Positions 1 through 9,116 of a stretch of 33,681 nucleotides of DNA are shown here, piece after piece (positions within the stretch are counted from its first letter, which is position 1; every line of letters starts with the position of its first letter). The stretch spans positions 1-33,681 of the forward strand of contig CALRGN010000004.1 in assembly GCA_943357745.1 (NCBI GenBank), read 5' to 3'. The notes beneath the pieces were generated by a model. The model made no database searches, was not told the DNA's origin, and saw nothing but the letters and a program-made list of their open reading frames with translations. The position numbers and the translations under genes are program-made. The DNA is from Candidatus Uhrbacteria bacterium (GTDB taxonomy: Bacteria > Patescibacteriota > Patescibacteriia > UBA9934).

Positions 1-1515
1 CCCACACCGCTTACTACTTCTACGCTCCAACAAGAGGCAAATACTAGATTAGGATTTGGTGCCAAGCAGACCATGACAATTGCGCAACACCTTTATGAAA
101 CCGGTTTGATTTCTTACATGAGAACGGATTCAATGACGCTTGCTGAAGAATTTTTATCAGCCGCTCAAACTTTTATTAAGAAGAACTACGGAGCAGAATA
201 CGCTCTGGGAGCTAAACGGTATCACACTAATAAACCCGGTGCCCAAGAAGCCCATGAAGCAATCCGTCCCACTGATCCAGCGCTAACTCCGGAGCTCATG
301 AAAGCAAAGTTGGATAGTGGCGAAGCGAGATTGTACAATTTGATCTGGAAACGAACCATGGCTTCACAGCTCCCACCAGCGGTGCTATCAAGACAGACCG
401 TTGATCTGTTGGGTGAAAGACTAGTATTTAGAGCGGTGGGAAGCAAAGTGCTATTTCCGGGATATATGCGCATCTGGCTTGCTAGCGAAGATAAGATTCT
501 GCCAAAAATGGCGGTGGGTGATGGAGTGGGTTCACCGGTAGTTAAAGCGGAGCAACATTTCACCGAACCATCGGCTAGATATTCAGACGCTACTTTGGTG
601 AAAATTTTAGAAGAACATGGCATTGGTAGACCGTCAACTTACGCCCCCACTATCAGCACGATTATTGATCGGGGATATGTAGAACGGGATGATAATAAAA
701 AACTTTTCCCTACGGAGATTGCCATGATTGTAACTGATTTATTGACCGAGCATTTTCCTAATGTTGTGGATTATAATTTTACGGCGGAGGTGGAAAAAGA
801 TTTAGATGCGGTGGCAGACGGTGAGAAAAAATGGGAAAAAGTGATAAAGGAATTCTATCAGCCGTTTCATAAAAATTTGCTTGAGAAAACCGCCCATTTA
901 ACGCGAGCGGAGGTGATGAAGGAAACGGTGATTGGTACCGACCCCAAGACTGGACTCACAATCATCGCGAGAACGGGAAGATTTGGACCGTATGTACAGG
1001 TGGGTGAAGTATCAGATGAAAATCCAAAACCACACCGAGCCTCATTAGAAAAAAATCAGTTGATACAAACTTTAAAGCTTGAGCAAGCGTTAAAACTATT
1101 GGCGTTGCCTAAAAGTTTAGGGGTGATGAAATCCGGCGAAGAATTGGTGGTGGCCAAGGGCCCGTTTGGATTGTACTTAAAAGGTGGGAGCGTAAATGTA
1201 TCATTGCCGGAGGGAGTTGATCCTCACAGTTTGAGCTTAATGGAGGGAGAGAGATTGTTTATGGCGGGAATGTCGGAAAAAGCGGAGCGATTAAAACCAT
1301 TGGCCGAACTTGGCGTGGATCCCACAAGTAAAGCGATAATTACCGTGAAAGATGGTCGGTTTGGTGCCTATGTAACTGATGGTGTTATCAACGCCACCGT
1401 ACCCAAAAAACGGGATCCGTTAACAATTACATTAGAAGAAGGTTTGGCCTTTCTGGAGAAAAAGCGGAAAGCGCCAAAACGCGCTTGGGGAAAACGCCGC
1501 TCAATTACCTTATGA
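1..1515 (+). CDS. topA: DNA topoisomerase I, type IA (3' part; 5' end outside window)
   Basis: Relaxes negatively supercoiled DNA by transient single-strand cleavage. The ORF track starts at base 73, but the frame is open back to base 1 and reads PTPLTTSTLQQEA, a conserved topoisomerase I stretch, so the gene enters from the left. The catalytic tyrosine lies in ISYMRTDS (Tyr codon 115-117). HEAIRPT and the GIGRPSTYAPTI motif of the cleavage/strand-passage domain follow. The C-terminus carries glycine-rich repeats (TGRFGPYVQVG, KGPFGLYLKGG, DGRFGAYVTDG) that match the topoisomerase C-terminal repeat type rather than Cys4 zinc ribbons; no CxxC pair is visible. The gene ends in a basic tail (KRKAPKRAWGKRR). 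Its TGA stop overlaps the convergent minus-strand gene by 6 bp, leaving no room for a terminator between them. Confidence 0.96.
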   Translation, partial: PTPLTTSTLQQEANTRLGFGAKQTMTIAQHLYETGLISYMRTDSMTLAEEFLSAAQTFIKKNYGAEYALGAKRYHTNKPGAQEAHEAIRPTDPALTPELMKAKLDSGEARLYNLIWKRTMASQLPPAVLSRQTVDLLGERLVFRAVGSKVLFPGYMRIWLASEDKILPKMAVGDGVGSPVVKAEQHFTEPSARYSDATLVKILEEHGIGRPSTYAPTISTIIDRGYVERDDNKKLFPTEIAMIVTDLLTEHFPNVVDYNFTAEVEKDLDAVADGEKKWEKVIKEFYQPFHKNLLEKTAHLTRAEVMKETVIGTDPKTGLTIIARTGRFGPYVQVGEVSDENPKPHRASLEKNQLIQTLKLEQALKLLALPKSLGVMKSGEELVVAKGPFGLYLKGGSVNVSLPEGVDPHSLSLMEGERLFMAGMSEKAERLKPLAELGVDPTSKAIITVKDGRFGAYVTDGVINATVPKKRDPLTITLEEGLAFLEKKRKAPKRAWGKRRSITL

Positions 1516-4455
1516 TTTTGGTTCTTCAAAATAACCTCCGTTCATGAGTTGAGCTTGTGTCAGTGGCTCTCCGGCACTGGTTGTAAAATTTACGTGCCAT
1601 TTGTTATCAAAAGCTTTAATTGGAGAAATGTGAATTGATCCGATTGCCTTGGCACTCAACCAAACATTTAGCAACTGGTCGGTTTTGGCCATCTCCTTGG
1701 CTAATCTAATAATTTGTTGATCCCTAATACTGGTATCCGCGCTAACTGTTAGCCCATACTGGCTTGGATTTTTATTGATCACTCTCACCAAAACTTGAGT
1801 AATGCCATCTCCCCGACTCACAACCTTAGCATTAACCATCGCTTCCGGCACGGTGATGATGCCAGCTTGATCCGGAACTGGCGAATCGTCCACCACACCG
1901 GTGGTAGTGGTGGGAGTAGTTTCTGGCGGAGTAATTACTGTTGCAACATCATCTTCAGCTTCATCGGTATCAACCGCATCGTCACTCAAACCAGGATCCC
2001 CTGGTTCATACACAGAAGCCACGTGCTCAAGGGTTTGATTAATATTTTCCCCAGAATCCGGACCTTCAGTAATTCTATTCTCCACCCCAGCGCCGGCTGC
2101 GACAACGAGTCCGATCATCTTTGCACCCCGCACTAAGGCCTGGCGCTGCTCTCTTAATGCCTGTTTGGTTCTTCCACCGCCTAAAGTGAGCGCGCCCCAA
2201 TACTTTGTAAAGCCGGCTTTGATTCTAGTGCCGATCCCCTGCTCGGCTCTTTTCTTATCTCCGGTTTGTTTGGTCTCGGTGGCCAATCGACCAGTCAAGT
2301 AACCGCCCAACCAACCAACCGGTTGTAACGCGCCGATCCAAGTATTCTTACCGAACAATTCAAAAATTTGATTGCCCAAAACGATTGCTGAATTACCGGA
2401 TTCGGCGCTAACTTCGGGGCGATTGAGTCTTGGTTCCAATACCTTGGTGAAGACCTGCATGGAAGTGGTTAAGAAAGATTCCCCATTTACAGTTTGAGTT
2501 CTTAAATATTCTTCAACATGCCTAGCTAAAGACTGCTCTAACTCCGTTTTGACCACTTGGTCCACCTGGAGATTGGCGATTTTATTTTTAATTACTGCCG
2601 TCTCCTCCTCAATAATATCCATCAGTTGCCCTCTAGCCTCAATTAAAAGTTCGTCTTCATCATCCGCTATCTCATCCCTGATCTCCTCAAGCCGGTTGAT
2701 AGTATGATTAAGAGTATTTTCAAGAATGGCCAGTTCGCTATAAAACTTCTTGGCCTCCGAACCCTGCATTTTTTTGGCGAAATTTTTGGCGAGTTCAATT
2801 CCTAGCTGTACCCCGCCATAAGTTGCCAATCCTTGCGTGGCGGCAGAAGCCAGACCGAATACGAGATTTCCAGCTACCCTCCGTTTAGAGACTTCGGGTT
2901 TTGTTTCGGTGCCATATCCATTGGGGTGGATTAGTTCCGGAGCCGCGCTTGATGGGGATGGGCGTGATTTTGAATAACCGAAAATACGCCGTGATGTTCT
3001 ACTGAGCATCCCCCATAACCCACCAACCACCGCACCACCGGCCATCTTTACTACCTCCGGATGGGGGTCGGGATGGAATGAGTCACCTTCACGACCATTC
3101 CAATCCCTCGGGTTAGTCGCCCAAGTGGACTCATCATCGGAATCCTCGTCTAATCTTTCAATTACCACCGCTTCAAGCGGTTCATCCGGTTTATCCGGTT
3201 CAATCGGTTCAATCGGTTCATCAGGAAGTTCCTCAATATTGGCATCATCAATAAATGGGACGCCGATATTTTCCGCTCGCTGATTCTCAATTTCTGCATG
3301 AGCCGTTATGGTATTCCGATAAAATACCCCGATCGAATCAACATCTTCATCTAGCGCCGTTTGTTGAACAGCGTTTAAACTGCCCTTAGAGTTTTTGAGT
3401 GCGACTTGAAGTTCCCTAAAACGTGCAGTCGCTGTATTTTTCAACCTCTGGACTTCGCTTTCGGCAGGATGCTCACCAGCTACTAGTCTCTGAACAATCG
3501 CATCAAAATCGGTGATCGCTGCACTAGTTTTGTCAACTAATGCATTCAACTCCGTAAGTGGTGATTCAACGCCGGAATCTGCATTCTCGACCGCTGGCAA
3601 TGTGCCCTCACCGGCTGGTTCACCATCCACAGTTTTGACCGATGCCACAACACCAAGTGCTCTTAGGTCTCTCTGTTTTCTAGCGGCTAGTATTTGGTTG
3701 ATTTGTCTTTGTTGAGCGGCAAGTAACGGTTTTAATCGATTCAATTCTTGAGTGAGCGGAGTTTTGAGTGAGCGTTGCGCGGGCGGGAATTTCACTTGTA
3801 AGGCTTCAGTAGCTTCTGAGAACAGTTCATTATTGGCTCCGAACTCTTGGTTGTAATCCAACTTGTACAAATCTTCACCATTGTAAAAAACTTTACCATC
3901 GTTTAGTTGTTTAATAAATTCAGCGAATTTAGCAGAATTGTTGCCAATCGTCCGCAACAGATCCTTGATGCGACCGCAGTGCGCAGCACATTCAGTCGGA
4001 GTTAGTGTAGTAGTGGTGACTTTTTCAATTGTTGGTGCTGGTTCGGGTGCTGGTGCTGGTTCGGGGGTTGGTTCTGGGCTGAGCACGGGAACGAGTGAAG
4101 ACACACTACCAGTGAGCGATCTTTTCATGTCCTTAGCGGTGAACAACAGCCCTGCAATTGGCGGATCATGCCTAAAATCGCGATTAGTTTTAATAAAATT
4201 ATTAATTAGTACCAAAAGAGCATCGGCGCGGATTTGATTGCTGGGATCAGTTGGTAATAATTCACACAAAGCTAAATGATTGCTGACCTGTAGTTCAAGA
4301 TCTGATAATTCATTATTTAATCTCCGAATAAGGTCTTTGCGCTCAAATTCAGCCTGGAGATGTTTGGATCGTTCAACTGAATCCCGCCTCGCTTCAACCG
4401 CTCTGGCTAAGTTACGAGCAAGTCCATCTAATCTGGTTTCAAACGGTTTTTGCAT
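1510..4455 (-). CDS. Unknown 981-aa protein: coiled-coil, low-complexity linkers, hydrophobic Gly/Ala segments
   Basis: I do not recognise this protein. Visible in order: an N-terminal helical, charged region (about 1-110); a Pro/Glu/Ala linker (PEPTPEPAPAPEPAP, about 125-143); a long Leu/Gln-rich helical region; an acidic linker with EPIEPIEPDKPDEP (about 415-430). Next come Gly/Ala-rich hydrophobic stretches that could touch or cross a membrane (AGGAVVGGLWGML; LVFGLASAATQGLATYGG), a highly charged coiled coil (LEEIRDEIADDEDELL), more Gly-rich hydrophobic stretches (WIGALQPVGWLGGYLTG; GLVVAAGAG) and an acidic/Thr-rich linker. A compact C-terminal domain of about 110 residues starts near SRGDGITQVLVRVINKNP. 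No signal peptide is obvious. It is the last and largest gene of a three-gene minus-strand set, 14 nt after the 594-aa gene, and I see no Shine-Dalgarno sequence. The architecture suggests a large structural or envelope-associated protein, which is inference only. Confidence 0.85.
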   Translation of the reverse strand: MQKPFETRLDGLARNLARAVEARRDSVERSKHLQAEFERKDLIRRLNNELSDLELQVSNHLALCELLPTDPSNQIRADALLVLINNFIKTNRDFRHDPPIAGLLFTAKDMKRSLTGSVSSLVPVLSPEPTPEPAPAPEPAPTIEKVTTTTLTPTECAAHCGRIKDLLRTIGNNSAKFAEFIKQLNDGKVFYNGEDLYKLDYNQEFGANNELFSEATEALQVKFPPAQRSLKTPLTQELNRLKPLLAAQQRQINQILAARKQRDLRALGVVASVKTVDGEPAGEGTLPAVENADSGVESPLTELNALVDKTSAAITDFDAIVQRLVAGEHPAESEVQRLKNTATARFRELQVALKNSKGSLNAVQQTALDEDVDSIGVFYRNTITAHAEIENQRAENIGVPFIDDANIEELPDEPIEPIEPDKPDEPLEAVVIERLDEDSDDESTWATNPRDWNGREGDSFHPDPHPEVVKMAGGAVVGGLWGMLSRTSRRIFGYSKSRPSPSSAAPELIHPNGYGTETKPEVSKRRVAGNLVFGLASAATQGLATYGGVQLGIELAKNFAKKMQGSEAKKFYSELAILENTLNHTINRLEEIRDEIADDEDELLIEARGQLMDIIEEETAVIKNKIANLQVDQVVKTELEQSLARHVEEYLRTQTVNGESFLTTSMQVFTKVLEPRLNRPEVSAESGNSAIVLGNQIFELFGKNTWIGALQPVGWLGGYLTGRLATETKQTGDKKRAEQGIGTRIKAGFTKYWGALTLGGGRTKQALREQRQALVRGAKMIGLVVAAGAGVENRITEGPDSGENINQTLEHVASVYEPGDPGLSDDAVDTDEAEDDVATVITPPETTPTTTTGVVDDSPVPDQAGIITVPEAMVNAKVVSRGDGITQVLVRVINKNPSQYGLTVSADTSIRDQQIIRLAKEMAKTDQLLNVWLSAKAIGSIHISPIKAFDNKWHVNFTTSAGEPLTQAQLMNGGYFEEPKS

Positions 4456-4469
4456 ATCAGATGATGATT

Positions 4470-6254
4470 TTAGGATTCAATTGGCTCGGAGAATGAACTG
4501 ATCTTTGGTAGCATTTCCTCAATCCCATTTAGAAGCTGCCTCACCGCTTCTGGGATTGAACCAAGATTCACCTCCATGCGAGCTAAAACTTCAAACGGCT
4601 CAATATGAGCAGCAAGCAAAGCACCTCTACCAGCGAGTAGACGGTTAGTGGTTAATAATTGATCCCGATAAAGCTCAAATTGCCTAAAGTCTAGATCTGA
4701 TTGGGGCGTGGCCGGATTATCAGTAGATGCTTGCAGACGAACTAACCAATCTTGACCCGCCTTTTCCAATCCATCAATATTAGGCAACACGGTCTCTAAC
4801 GCCTTGAGATGTTCAAAAACTTCGCCCGTGCTAAGAATGTCAGTGGTAAATCTAGCATCGCTAGCCAACTGCTGGAGTTCAAAGTATCTAGGTAATCGGT
4901 CACGACCGGCTTGATATAGTTCCTCAAAAACTTGATTAAGGTTATGCCGACGAGTTTGAGCGTTATTGTCCGAACCTAGGATAGACGCCACGGTTTGTTT
5001 TTTAACACGATTATAATCCGCAATCAAAGCGTCGCTATAAACTCTCTGACGATTGGAGACAAAATGGAATGAATTGGGGTCTATCAGACTCCGGAAAAAC
5101 TTTGTAACGACCAGCTTTAAAGCCTGATTATTAGAAGGTAGAAATCTTAAAATTTCTTGCTGCAGCGGTAAAAGTTCGGCAAGAATCAAGTTCATTTCTG
5201 CCTTGATGGCCTTGTTTAATCCTTCAACAATTTCAGCTTTAGAAAGCTCTGGTAGCCGCTGACTTTCAGGCTTAACTTTCAATGATTTCTTTAGTTCATC
5301 TTTTGCTAACTGGAACGCAGAAACCCCTGTTTGTGCTGGCACTATTTCTGGTTGAGGCAACGATGGAGATGAAACTAGCACGAGGCTTTCGGGGGCGGGG
5401 GTGCGGTGGGGGGCGGAGGCAATTTCTACTCCCCCTCTTTCATAGCGACTTATAGCGCCGGTGAGTTGAATTCGACCTTCCGAATCTTTTTTCTGAGTAT
5501 AAGAAGCTAAGATTTGCTCCAATAGGAGCTTTCTACTGGCCTTGATTGACTTCCTAATGGAGTCCGTTTTAGTGGTCTTAATTATTTCGTTTAGTTCCAT
5601 TAATTGGTCCAGCAATAGTTGGAATTTTTTTATGGCTTTTTCTCTAGCTGATCCGGCTGTTTGGAACTGAGCTGGAAGATGGGCTAGGAGATAGTCGGGG
5701 AGAGCCGAAGGGGTAACGAGTGCATTCTCTACTGTGGTTAAGCGATCTTGTTCTTGATCTGCAACCACCGACCCAACGGCTACTGCGGAAGCAGGGTCAG
5801 TGGCGGAATCGGGGGTGGCGGGAGCGGAATCTGGGACAGTGGCAAGGTCGGGGGCGGTATTGGTTTTAGGTTTCTCAATGTCAGCTGCTTCCGGTTGCTT
5901 ATAAAATTCACGAGTAATCGTTTCTAATACATTCAAAAATTCTGCGGTTTTTTCTGGAATTACGAAGGATAATAGCTCTTCTTTTTCTGGGGTTTCTAAA
6001 GTTTCTAGATATGCCATTATTTTGCCTAGCATTTGATCAGAGCTAAGTTTTGCTTTTCCGTCCGGTGTAGTATCTACATATTCAAAGGCAGAGATTCGTT
6101 CTGAATGATTTTCAAAAGCGGCAAACTTATTAAACTCTTTAAATACTTTCTTCAGTTCTGCCAGGTTTATTGGTCTAATAACTTCAAGGCCGGGTTTAAG
6201 TTCTGGAGTTCCTGAATCAATGAGCATGCCGACTGATGCATCTTTTTCTAACAT
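4470..6254 (-). CDS. Unknown 594-aa helical protein with low-complexity linker
   Basis: No family recognised. The N-terminal part (about 1-130) is a mixed charged domain (RPINLAELKKVFKEFNKFAAF; LETLETPEKEELLSFVIPEKTAEFL). A Pro/Ala/Ser/Thr/Asp linker follows (PDSAPATPDSATDPAS, about 140-165). The remainder is mostly amphipathic helix rich in Leu, Gln, Arg and Lys, and ends in Ser/Glu-rich residues. No membrane segment or signal peptide is seen, so it is probably cytoplasmic. It starts 3 nt after the 114-aa gene and ends 14 nt before the 981-aa gene, so the three are most likely one transcription unit and work together. No Shine-Dalgarno precedes the ATG, in line with translational coupling. 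The function is unknown. Confidence 0.85.
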   Translation of the reverse strand: MLEKDASVGMLIDSGTPELKPGLEVIRPINLAELKKVFKEFNKFAAFENHSERISAFEYVDTTPDGKAKLSSDQMLGKIMAYLETLETPEKEELLSFVIPEKTAEFLNVLETITREFYKQPEAADIEKPKTNTAPDLATVPDSAPATPDSATDPASAVAVGSVVADQEQDRLTTVENALVTPSALPDYLLAHLPAQFQTAGSAREKAIKKFQLLLDQLMELNEIIKTTKTDSIRKSIKASRKLLLEQILASYTQKKDSEGRIQLTGAISRYERGGVEIASAPHRTPAPESLVLVSSPSLPQPEIVPAQTGVSAFQLAKDELKKSLKVKPESQRLPELSKAEIVEGLNKAIKAEMNLILAELLPLQQEILRFLPSNNQALKLVVTKFFRSLIDPNSFHFVSNRQRVYSDALIADYNRVKKQTVASILGSDNNAQTRRHNLNQVFEELYQAGRDRLPRYFELQQLASDARFTTDILSTGEVFEHLKALETVLPNIDGLEKAGQDWLVRLQASTDNPATPQSDLDFRQFELYRDQLLTTNRLLAGRGALLAAHIEPFEVLARMEVNLGSIPEAVRQLLNGIEEMLPKISSFSEPIES

Positions 6255-6257
6255 AGA

Positions 6258-6602
6258 TTAGGTTTTAGAAAACTGATTGATCTTTTTTCTCAGTTCTTTA
6301 AGAGCGTTTTCAAATTGGATGGTGGCGGCGTGGCGTTTTAAAGCAAAAGCATTGGCATAGCTCGCGATGGTTAGGCGGAGACCTTCGGTCTGTTTTAGGG
6401 CTTGGCGTTTGGTATTGGCTTGGAGCAATCGGTCCAACTTTTGAAGTTGCACAAAACTCATTTGTGGGACCATTTCTCCCAATAAGACCTTGATATCTTC
6501 AGGATAGTCGGCAATCTTTAGCGATCGAGCGAGGTGAATGCCGTGCTGGTTTGCTAATTTGTAGATTCGGTCTAAAGTAGCTTTCTTGGAAGCAATGGGC
6601 AT
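6258..6602 (-). CDS. Unknown small helical protein (114 aa), first gene of a three-gene unit
   Basis: No family recognised. The protein is almost entirely predicted helix, strongly basic, with heptad-like Leu spacing (FVQLQKLDRLLQANTKRQALKQ; FENALKELRKKINQF). It has no Cys, no membrane segment and no signal peptide. It opens the minus-strand trio, whose downstream members are the 594-aa and 981-aa unknown genes. The 67-bp gap to the divergent rel gene must hold the promoters of both. On the minus strand TACAAT (6613-6618) could be a -10 placed only about 10 nt from the ATG, giving a nearly leaderless mRNA, but a good -35 is not visible. A coiled-coil adaptor for the two larger proteins is a guess. 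Confidence 0.75.
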   Translation of the reverse strand: MPIASKKATLDRIYKLANQHGIHLARSLKIADYPEDIKVLLGEMVPQMSFVQLQKLDRLLQANTKRQALKQTEGLRLTIASYANAFALKRHAATIQFENALKELRKKINQFSKT

Positions 6603-6669
6603 AATATAGAGTATTGTACTACAGTAGGGTGATGAGAGTTGTGTTAAACTAGGAAAGTTGGTGATAACT

Positions 6670-8142
6670 ATGGCTTTAACATTTCACGATCTAATGACCT
6701 GTTTGGATGCCCGATACACCGCGGATGATTTGGCGTTGCTCAAGCGCGCGTATGAATTTGCCGCCACTGCTCATGCCGGTCAATTTAGACTAACGGGGGA
6801 CCCTTATGTGGTGCATGAATTGGAGGTGGCTAAAAAATTGGCCAAGCTAAAATTACCGGTAGAGATTATTGCCGCTGGCCTCTTACACGATATTTCTGAA
6901 GACACGGCCGTAACGATTGAGGATTTGGAGCGAGAATTTGGGGCCGATATTGCCGGAATGGTGAGTTCGGTTACCAAGCTCAAAAAAATTAAATATAGAG
7001 GGGTGGACCGGTACGTGGAAAATCTGCGGAAAATGTTTATTGCGATGGCGCAAGATGTGAGAGTAATTTTCATAAAGTTTGCCGATAGAATGCATAATCT
7101 TGAAACTTTGTACGCTCAACCAGAAGCAAAACGGATTAGAATTGCTCAAGAGGTGATGGAGATTTATGCGCCCATCGCCGGACGATTGGGTATGGGTGAC
7201 TACCGTGGTAATTTTGAGGATTTTGCCTTTAAGTATTTGCATCCTAAAGAATATGCCTGGACAGAACACTTACTGCAAGAGCGGGTAAAAAAGTTTGGAC
7301 CAGCTTTGCAGAGAGCGTTAAAAAATGTTGAGTTTGAGGCCAGAAAAAATGGAATCAGCCAGATTACCATTCATGGACGATTGAAACATTGTTATAGCTT
7401 GCACCGAAAGTTGGTGAAATATAAAAATGACATTAGCAAAATTTATGATCTGGTGGCCTTGCGAATTGTGGTGCCGGATGTTCCCTCTTGTTACGCCATC
7501 CTTGGAATCTTGCATGGAATGTATAATCCTCTACCGGGAAGAATTAAGGATTATATTGCCCAACCAAAACCGAATGGCTATCAATCACTTCACACCACTG
7601 TTTTTGATGAGCAAGGTTCCATTTTAGAATTTCAGATTAGAACGGAGACGATGCATGAGGAAAATGAATTTGGAGTGGCGGCGCACTGGAAATACAAGGG
7701 AACGGATAAGCATAAAGATCGGCATGTAAAATGGCTCTCTGAATTGGCGCAGATCCAAAAAGAACTTTCCACCAGTGACTTCATGCAACATTTGAATGAG
7801 TTAAAGTTGGATATGTTTAAGGATCGGATTTTTGTCTTCACCCCGCAAGGAGATGTGATTGATCTTCCAGAGGATTCAACTCCAATTGATTTAGCTTATT
7901 CAATTCACTCAGAGATTGGTAATAAAGCGGTGCAAACTAGAGTCAACGGAGAGATCGCCACTTTGGATAAGCCCCTAAAATCTGGCGATATGTGTGAGAT
8001 TATTACGGATAAAAACCGCACCGCTCCAAACGAGCAATGGTTGAAATCGGTAAAAACAAGACACGCTAGAGAGAAAATTAAAGACGCACTAAGAGGTACC
8101 AAAACCGGATTGTGGACCAGTTTAATGAAACGAGTGCGTTAG
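6670..8142 (+). CDS. rel: Bifunctional (p)ppGpp synthetase/hydrolase, RelA/SpoT family, lacking ACT domain
   Basis: Makes and degrades the stringent-response alarmone (p)ppGpp. With the ATG at 6670 the protein has 490 aa. The HD hydrolase domain keeps its metal ligands: HELEVA (His49), LLHDISEDT (His73-Asp74) and FIKFADRMHN (Asp139). The synthetase domain shows HCYSLHRK, KIYDLVALRIVV, PGRIKDYIAQPKPNGYQSLHTT (about 289-310) and EFQIRTETMH. A TGS domain follows (DRIFVFTPQGDVIDLP to EIITDKN, about 385-450). The protein ends about 40 residues later, so the zinc-finger and ACT domains of long Rel proteins are missing. The track start is a TTG at 6658; I prefer the ATG at 6670 because family homology begins near it and a GG-rich sequence lies just upstream. 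Both active sites look intact, so it is probably bifunctional. Confidence 0.95.
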   Translation: MALTFHDLMTCLDARYTADDLALLKRAYEFAATAHAGQFRLTGDPYVVHELEVAKKLAKLKLPVEIIAAGLLHDISEDTAVTIEDLEREFGADIAGMVSSVTKLKKIKYRGVDRYVENLRKMFIAMAQDVRVIFIKFADRMHNLETLYAQPEAKRIRIAQEVMEIYAPIAGRLGMGDYRGNFEDFAFKYLHPKEYAWTEHLLQERVKKFGPALQRALKNVEFEARKNGISQITIHGRLKHCYSLHRKLVKYKNDISKIYDLVALRIVVPDVPSCYAILGILHGMYNPLPGRIKDYIAQPKPNGYQSLHTTVFDEQGSILEFQIRTETMHEENEFGVAAHWKYKGTDKHKDRHVKWLSELAQIQKELSTSDFMQHLNELKLDMFKDRIFVFTPQGDVIDLPEDSTPIDLAYSIHSEIGNKAVQTRVNGEIATLDKPLKSGDMCEIITDKNRTAPNEQWLKSVKTRHAREKIKDALRGTKTGLWTSLMKRVR

Positions 8143-8143
8143 C

Positions 8144-8187
8144 GGGTGCGTTAGCGAGCGCGTTATCGGGTGCGTTAGCGAGCGCGG
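8144..8187. repeat. 24-bp tandem repeat at the rel/parB convergent junction
   Basis: GGGTGCGTTAGCGAGCGCG occurs at 8144 and again at 8168 (period 24). A partial earlier copy, GTGCGTTAGCG, lies at the end of rel. The core GCGTTAGCG provides TAG on the plus strand (used by rel at 8140-8142) and TAA on the minus strand (used by parB at 8175-8177). No convincing stem-loop is formed. Confidence 0.8.
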
Positions 8188-9116
8188 AGGTTTTTTAAAA
8201 GTTCTTGCAGATCTTCTGACGAGTAATAGAAAACGGAAATTTTGCCTGTTTTTAGATTGCCTTCAACTTTAACTTTGGTGGAGAACAACTGACGGAGATT
8301 GTTTTCTAGTTCTTGAATATTGGGGTCTTGAGCACGCGAGCGCGGGGTTTTGGTGCGGAGTTTTTGTTCTGCCATGCGCACACTCCCCCCTGATTTGAGC
8401 AATTCTAAAAAGATCGTTTGACGACGGGCGAGATTGGTTTCACTCAAGAGGGCGCGAGCATGACCGGCAGAAATGTCACCTCTCACGATCGCAGCTAGAA
8501 TTTCTGGATCCAGCTCTAGCAATCTAATTGAATTGGTAATGGTAGAGCGCGCCTTCCCCACCCGGCCGGCGATCTCCAACTGGGTTAGTGAGAATTCTTC
8601 AGACAATACTTGGTACGCTAGTGCCTCCTCCACCGCGTTTAAGTCAGCGCGTTGAATATTTTCTATCAGAGCTAGCTCCAATTTGGTTTGATCTGAGGTG
8701 GGTGGTCTAACAATAACTGGAACGGTGGCCAGTCCAAGATCAAGGCTAGCTCTTAAACGGCGCTCACCAGCAATGAGTTCATAGCGAGGTTGGTGAGTAG
8801 TGCCATTTGCTCCCAAGGTGGTGACCACTAATGGTTGCAAAAGACCGTGCTCCAAAATGCTGGCCTTCAAATCTGAAAGTGCCTCCGGATCAAAATATTT
8901 TCTTGGTTGCCGAGGATTAATTTCAATGATGTGAGGATCAAGGTGTTGGAAAGAGATCCCGTCAGTCGCTAGTGACTGATGGGGCTGGTGGACAAAATTA
9001 GAACCGGATTGAGCCGAACTGACCGTTGATGCCACTGGGGTTGGGCTCGATACAAAATCTGAACTTGAGAGCAGTGCCCCAAGTCCTCGGCCTAATCCTC
9101 CTTTAGGTTTGTTCAT
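8175..9116 (-). CDS. parB: Chromosome partitioning protein ParB/Spo0J
   Basis: CTP-dependent DNA clamp that loads at parS and organises origin segregation together with ParA. The 313-aa protein has the ParA-contacting N-terminal motif GLGRGLGALL (about 7-16) followed by a Pro/Ser/Gln linker. Next is the ParB/Srx nucleotide-binding domain, with INPRQPRKYFD, GLLQPLVV, the GERRLRA box and the ENIQRADLN box. The helix-turn-helix core (EEFSLTQLEIAGRVGKARSTITNSIRLLEL, GDISAGHARALL) follows, and a C-terminal dimerisation segment ends in LLKNLRAR. Its ATG overlaps the parA TGA by 4 bp (ATGA), which indicates translational coupling. The stop codon lies inside the 24-bp repeat shared with rel. No parS palindrome was found in this window. 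Confidence 0.96.
   Translation of the reverse strand: MNKPKGGLGRGLGALLSSSDFVSSPTPVASTVSSAQSGSNFVHQPHQSLATDGISFQHLDPHIIEINPRQPRKYFDPEALSDLKASILEHGLLQPLVVTTLGANGTTHQPRYELIAGERRLRASLDLGLATVPVIVRPPTSDQTKLELALIENIQRADLNAVEEALAYQVLSEEFSLTQLEIAGRVGKARSTITNSIRLLELDPEILAAIVRGDISAGHARALLSETNLARRQTIFLELLKSGGSVRMAEQKLRTKTPRSRAQDPNIQELENNLRQLFSTKVKVEGNLKTGKISVFYYSSEDLQELLKNLRAR

Noticed and set aside
1795-4501. Plus-strand ORFs opposite the 981-aa gene (113, 67, 99 and 73 aa)
   Set aside because: Low-complexity translations lacking start signals; they mirror the repetitive codons of the minus-strand gene.
8188-8200. T6 run after the rel/parB repeat as a rel terminator
   Set aside because: No stable stem precedes it on the plus strand, and it lies inside the parB coding region.
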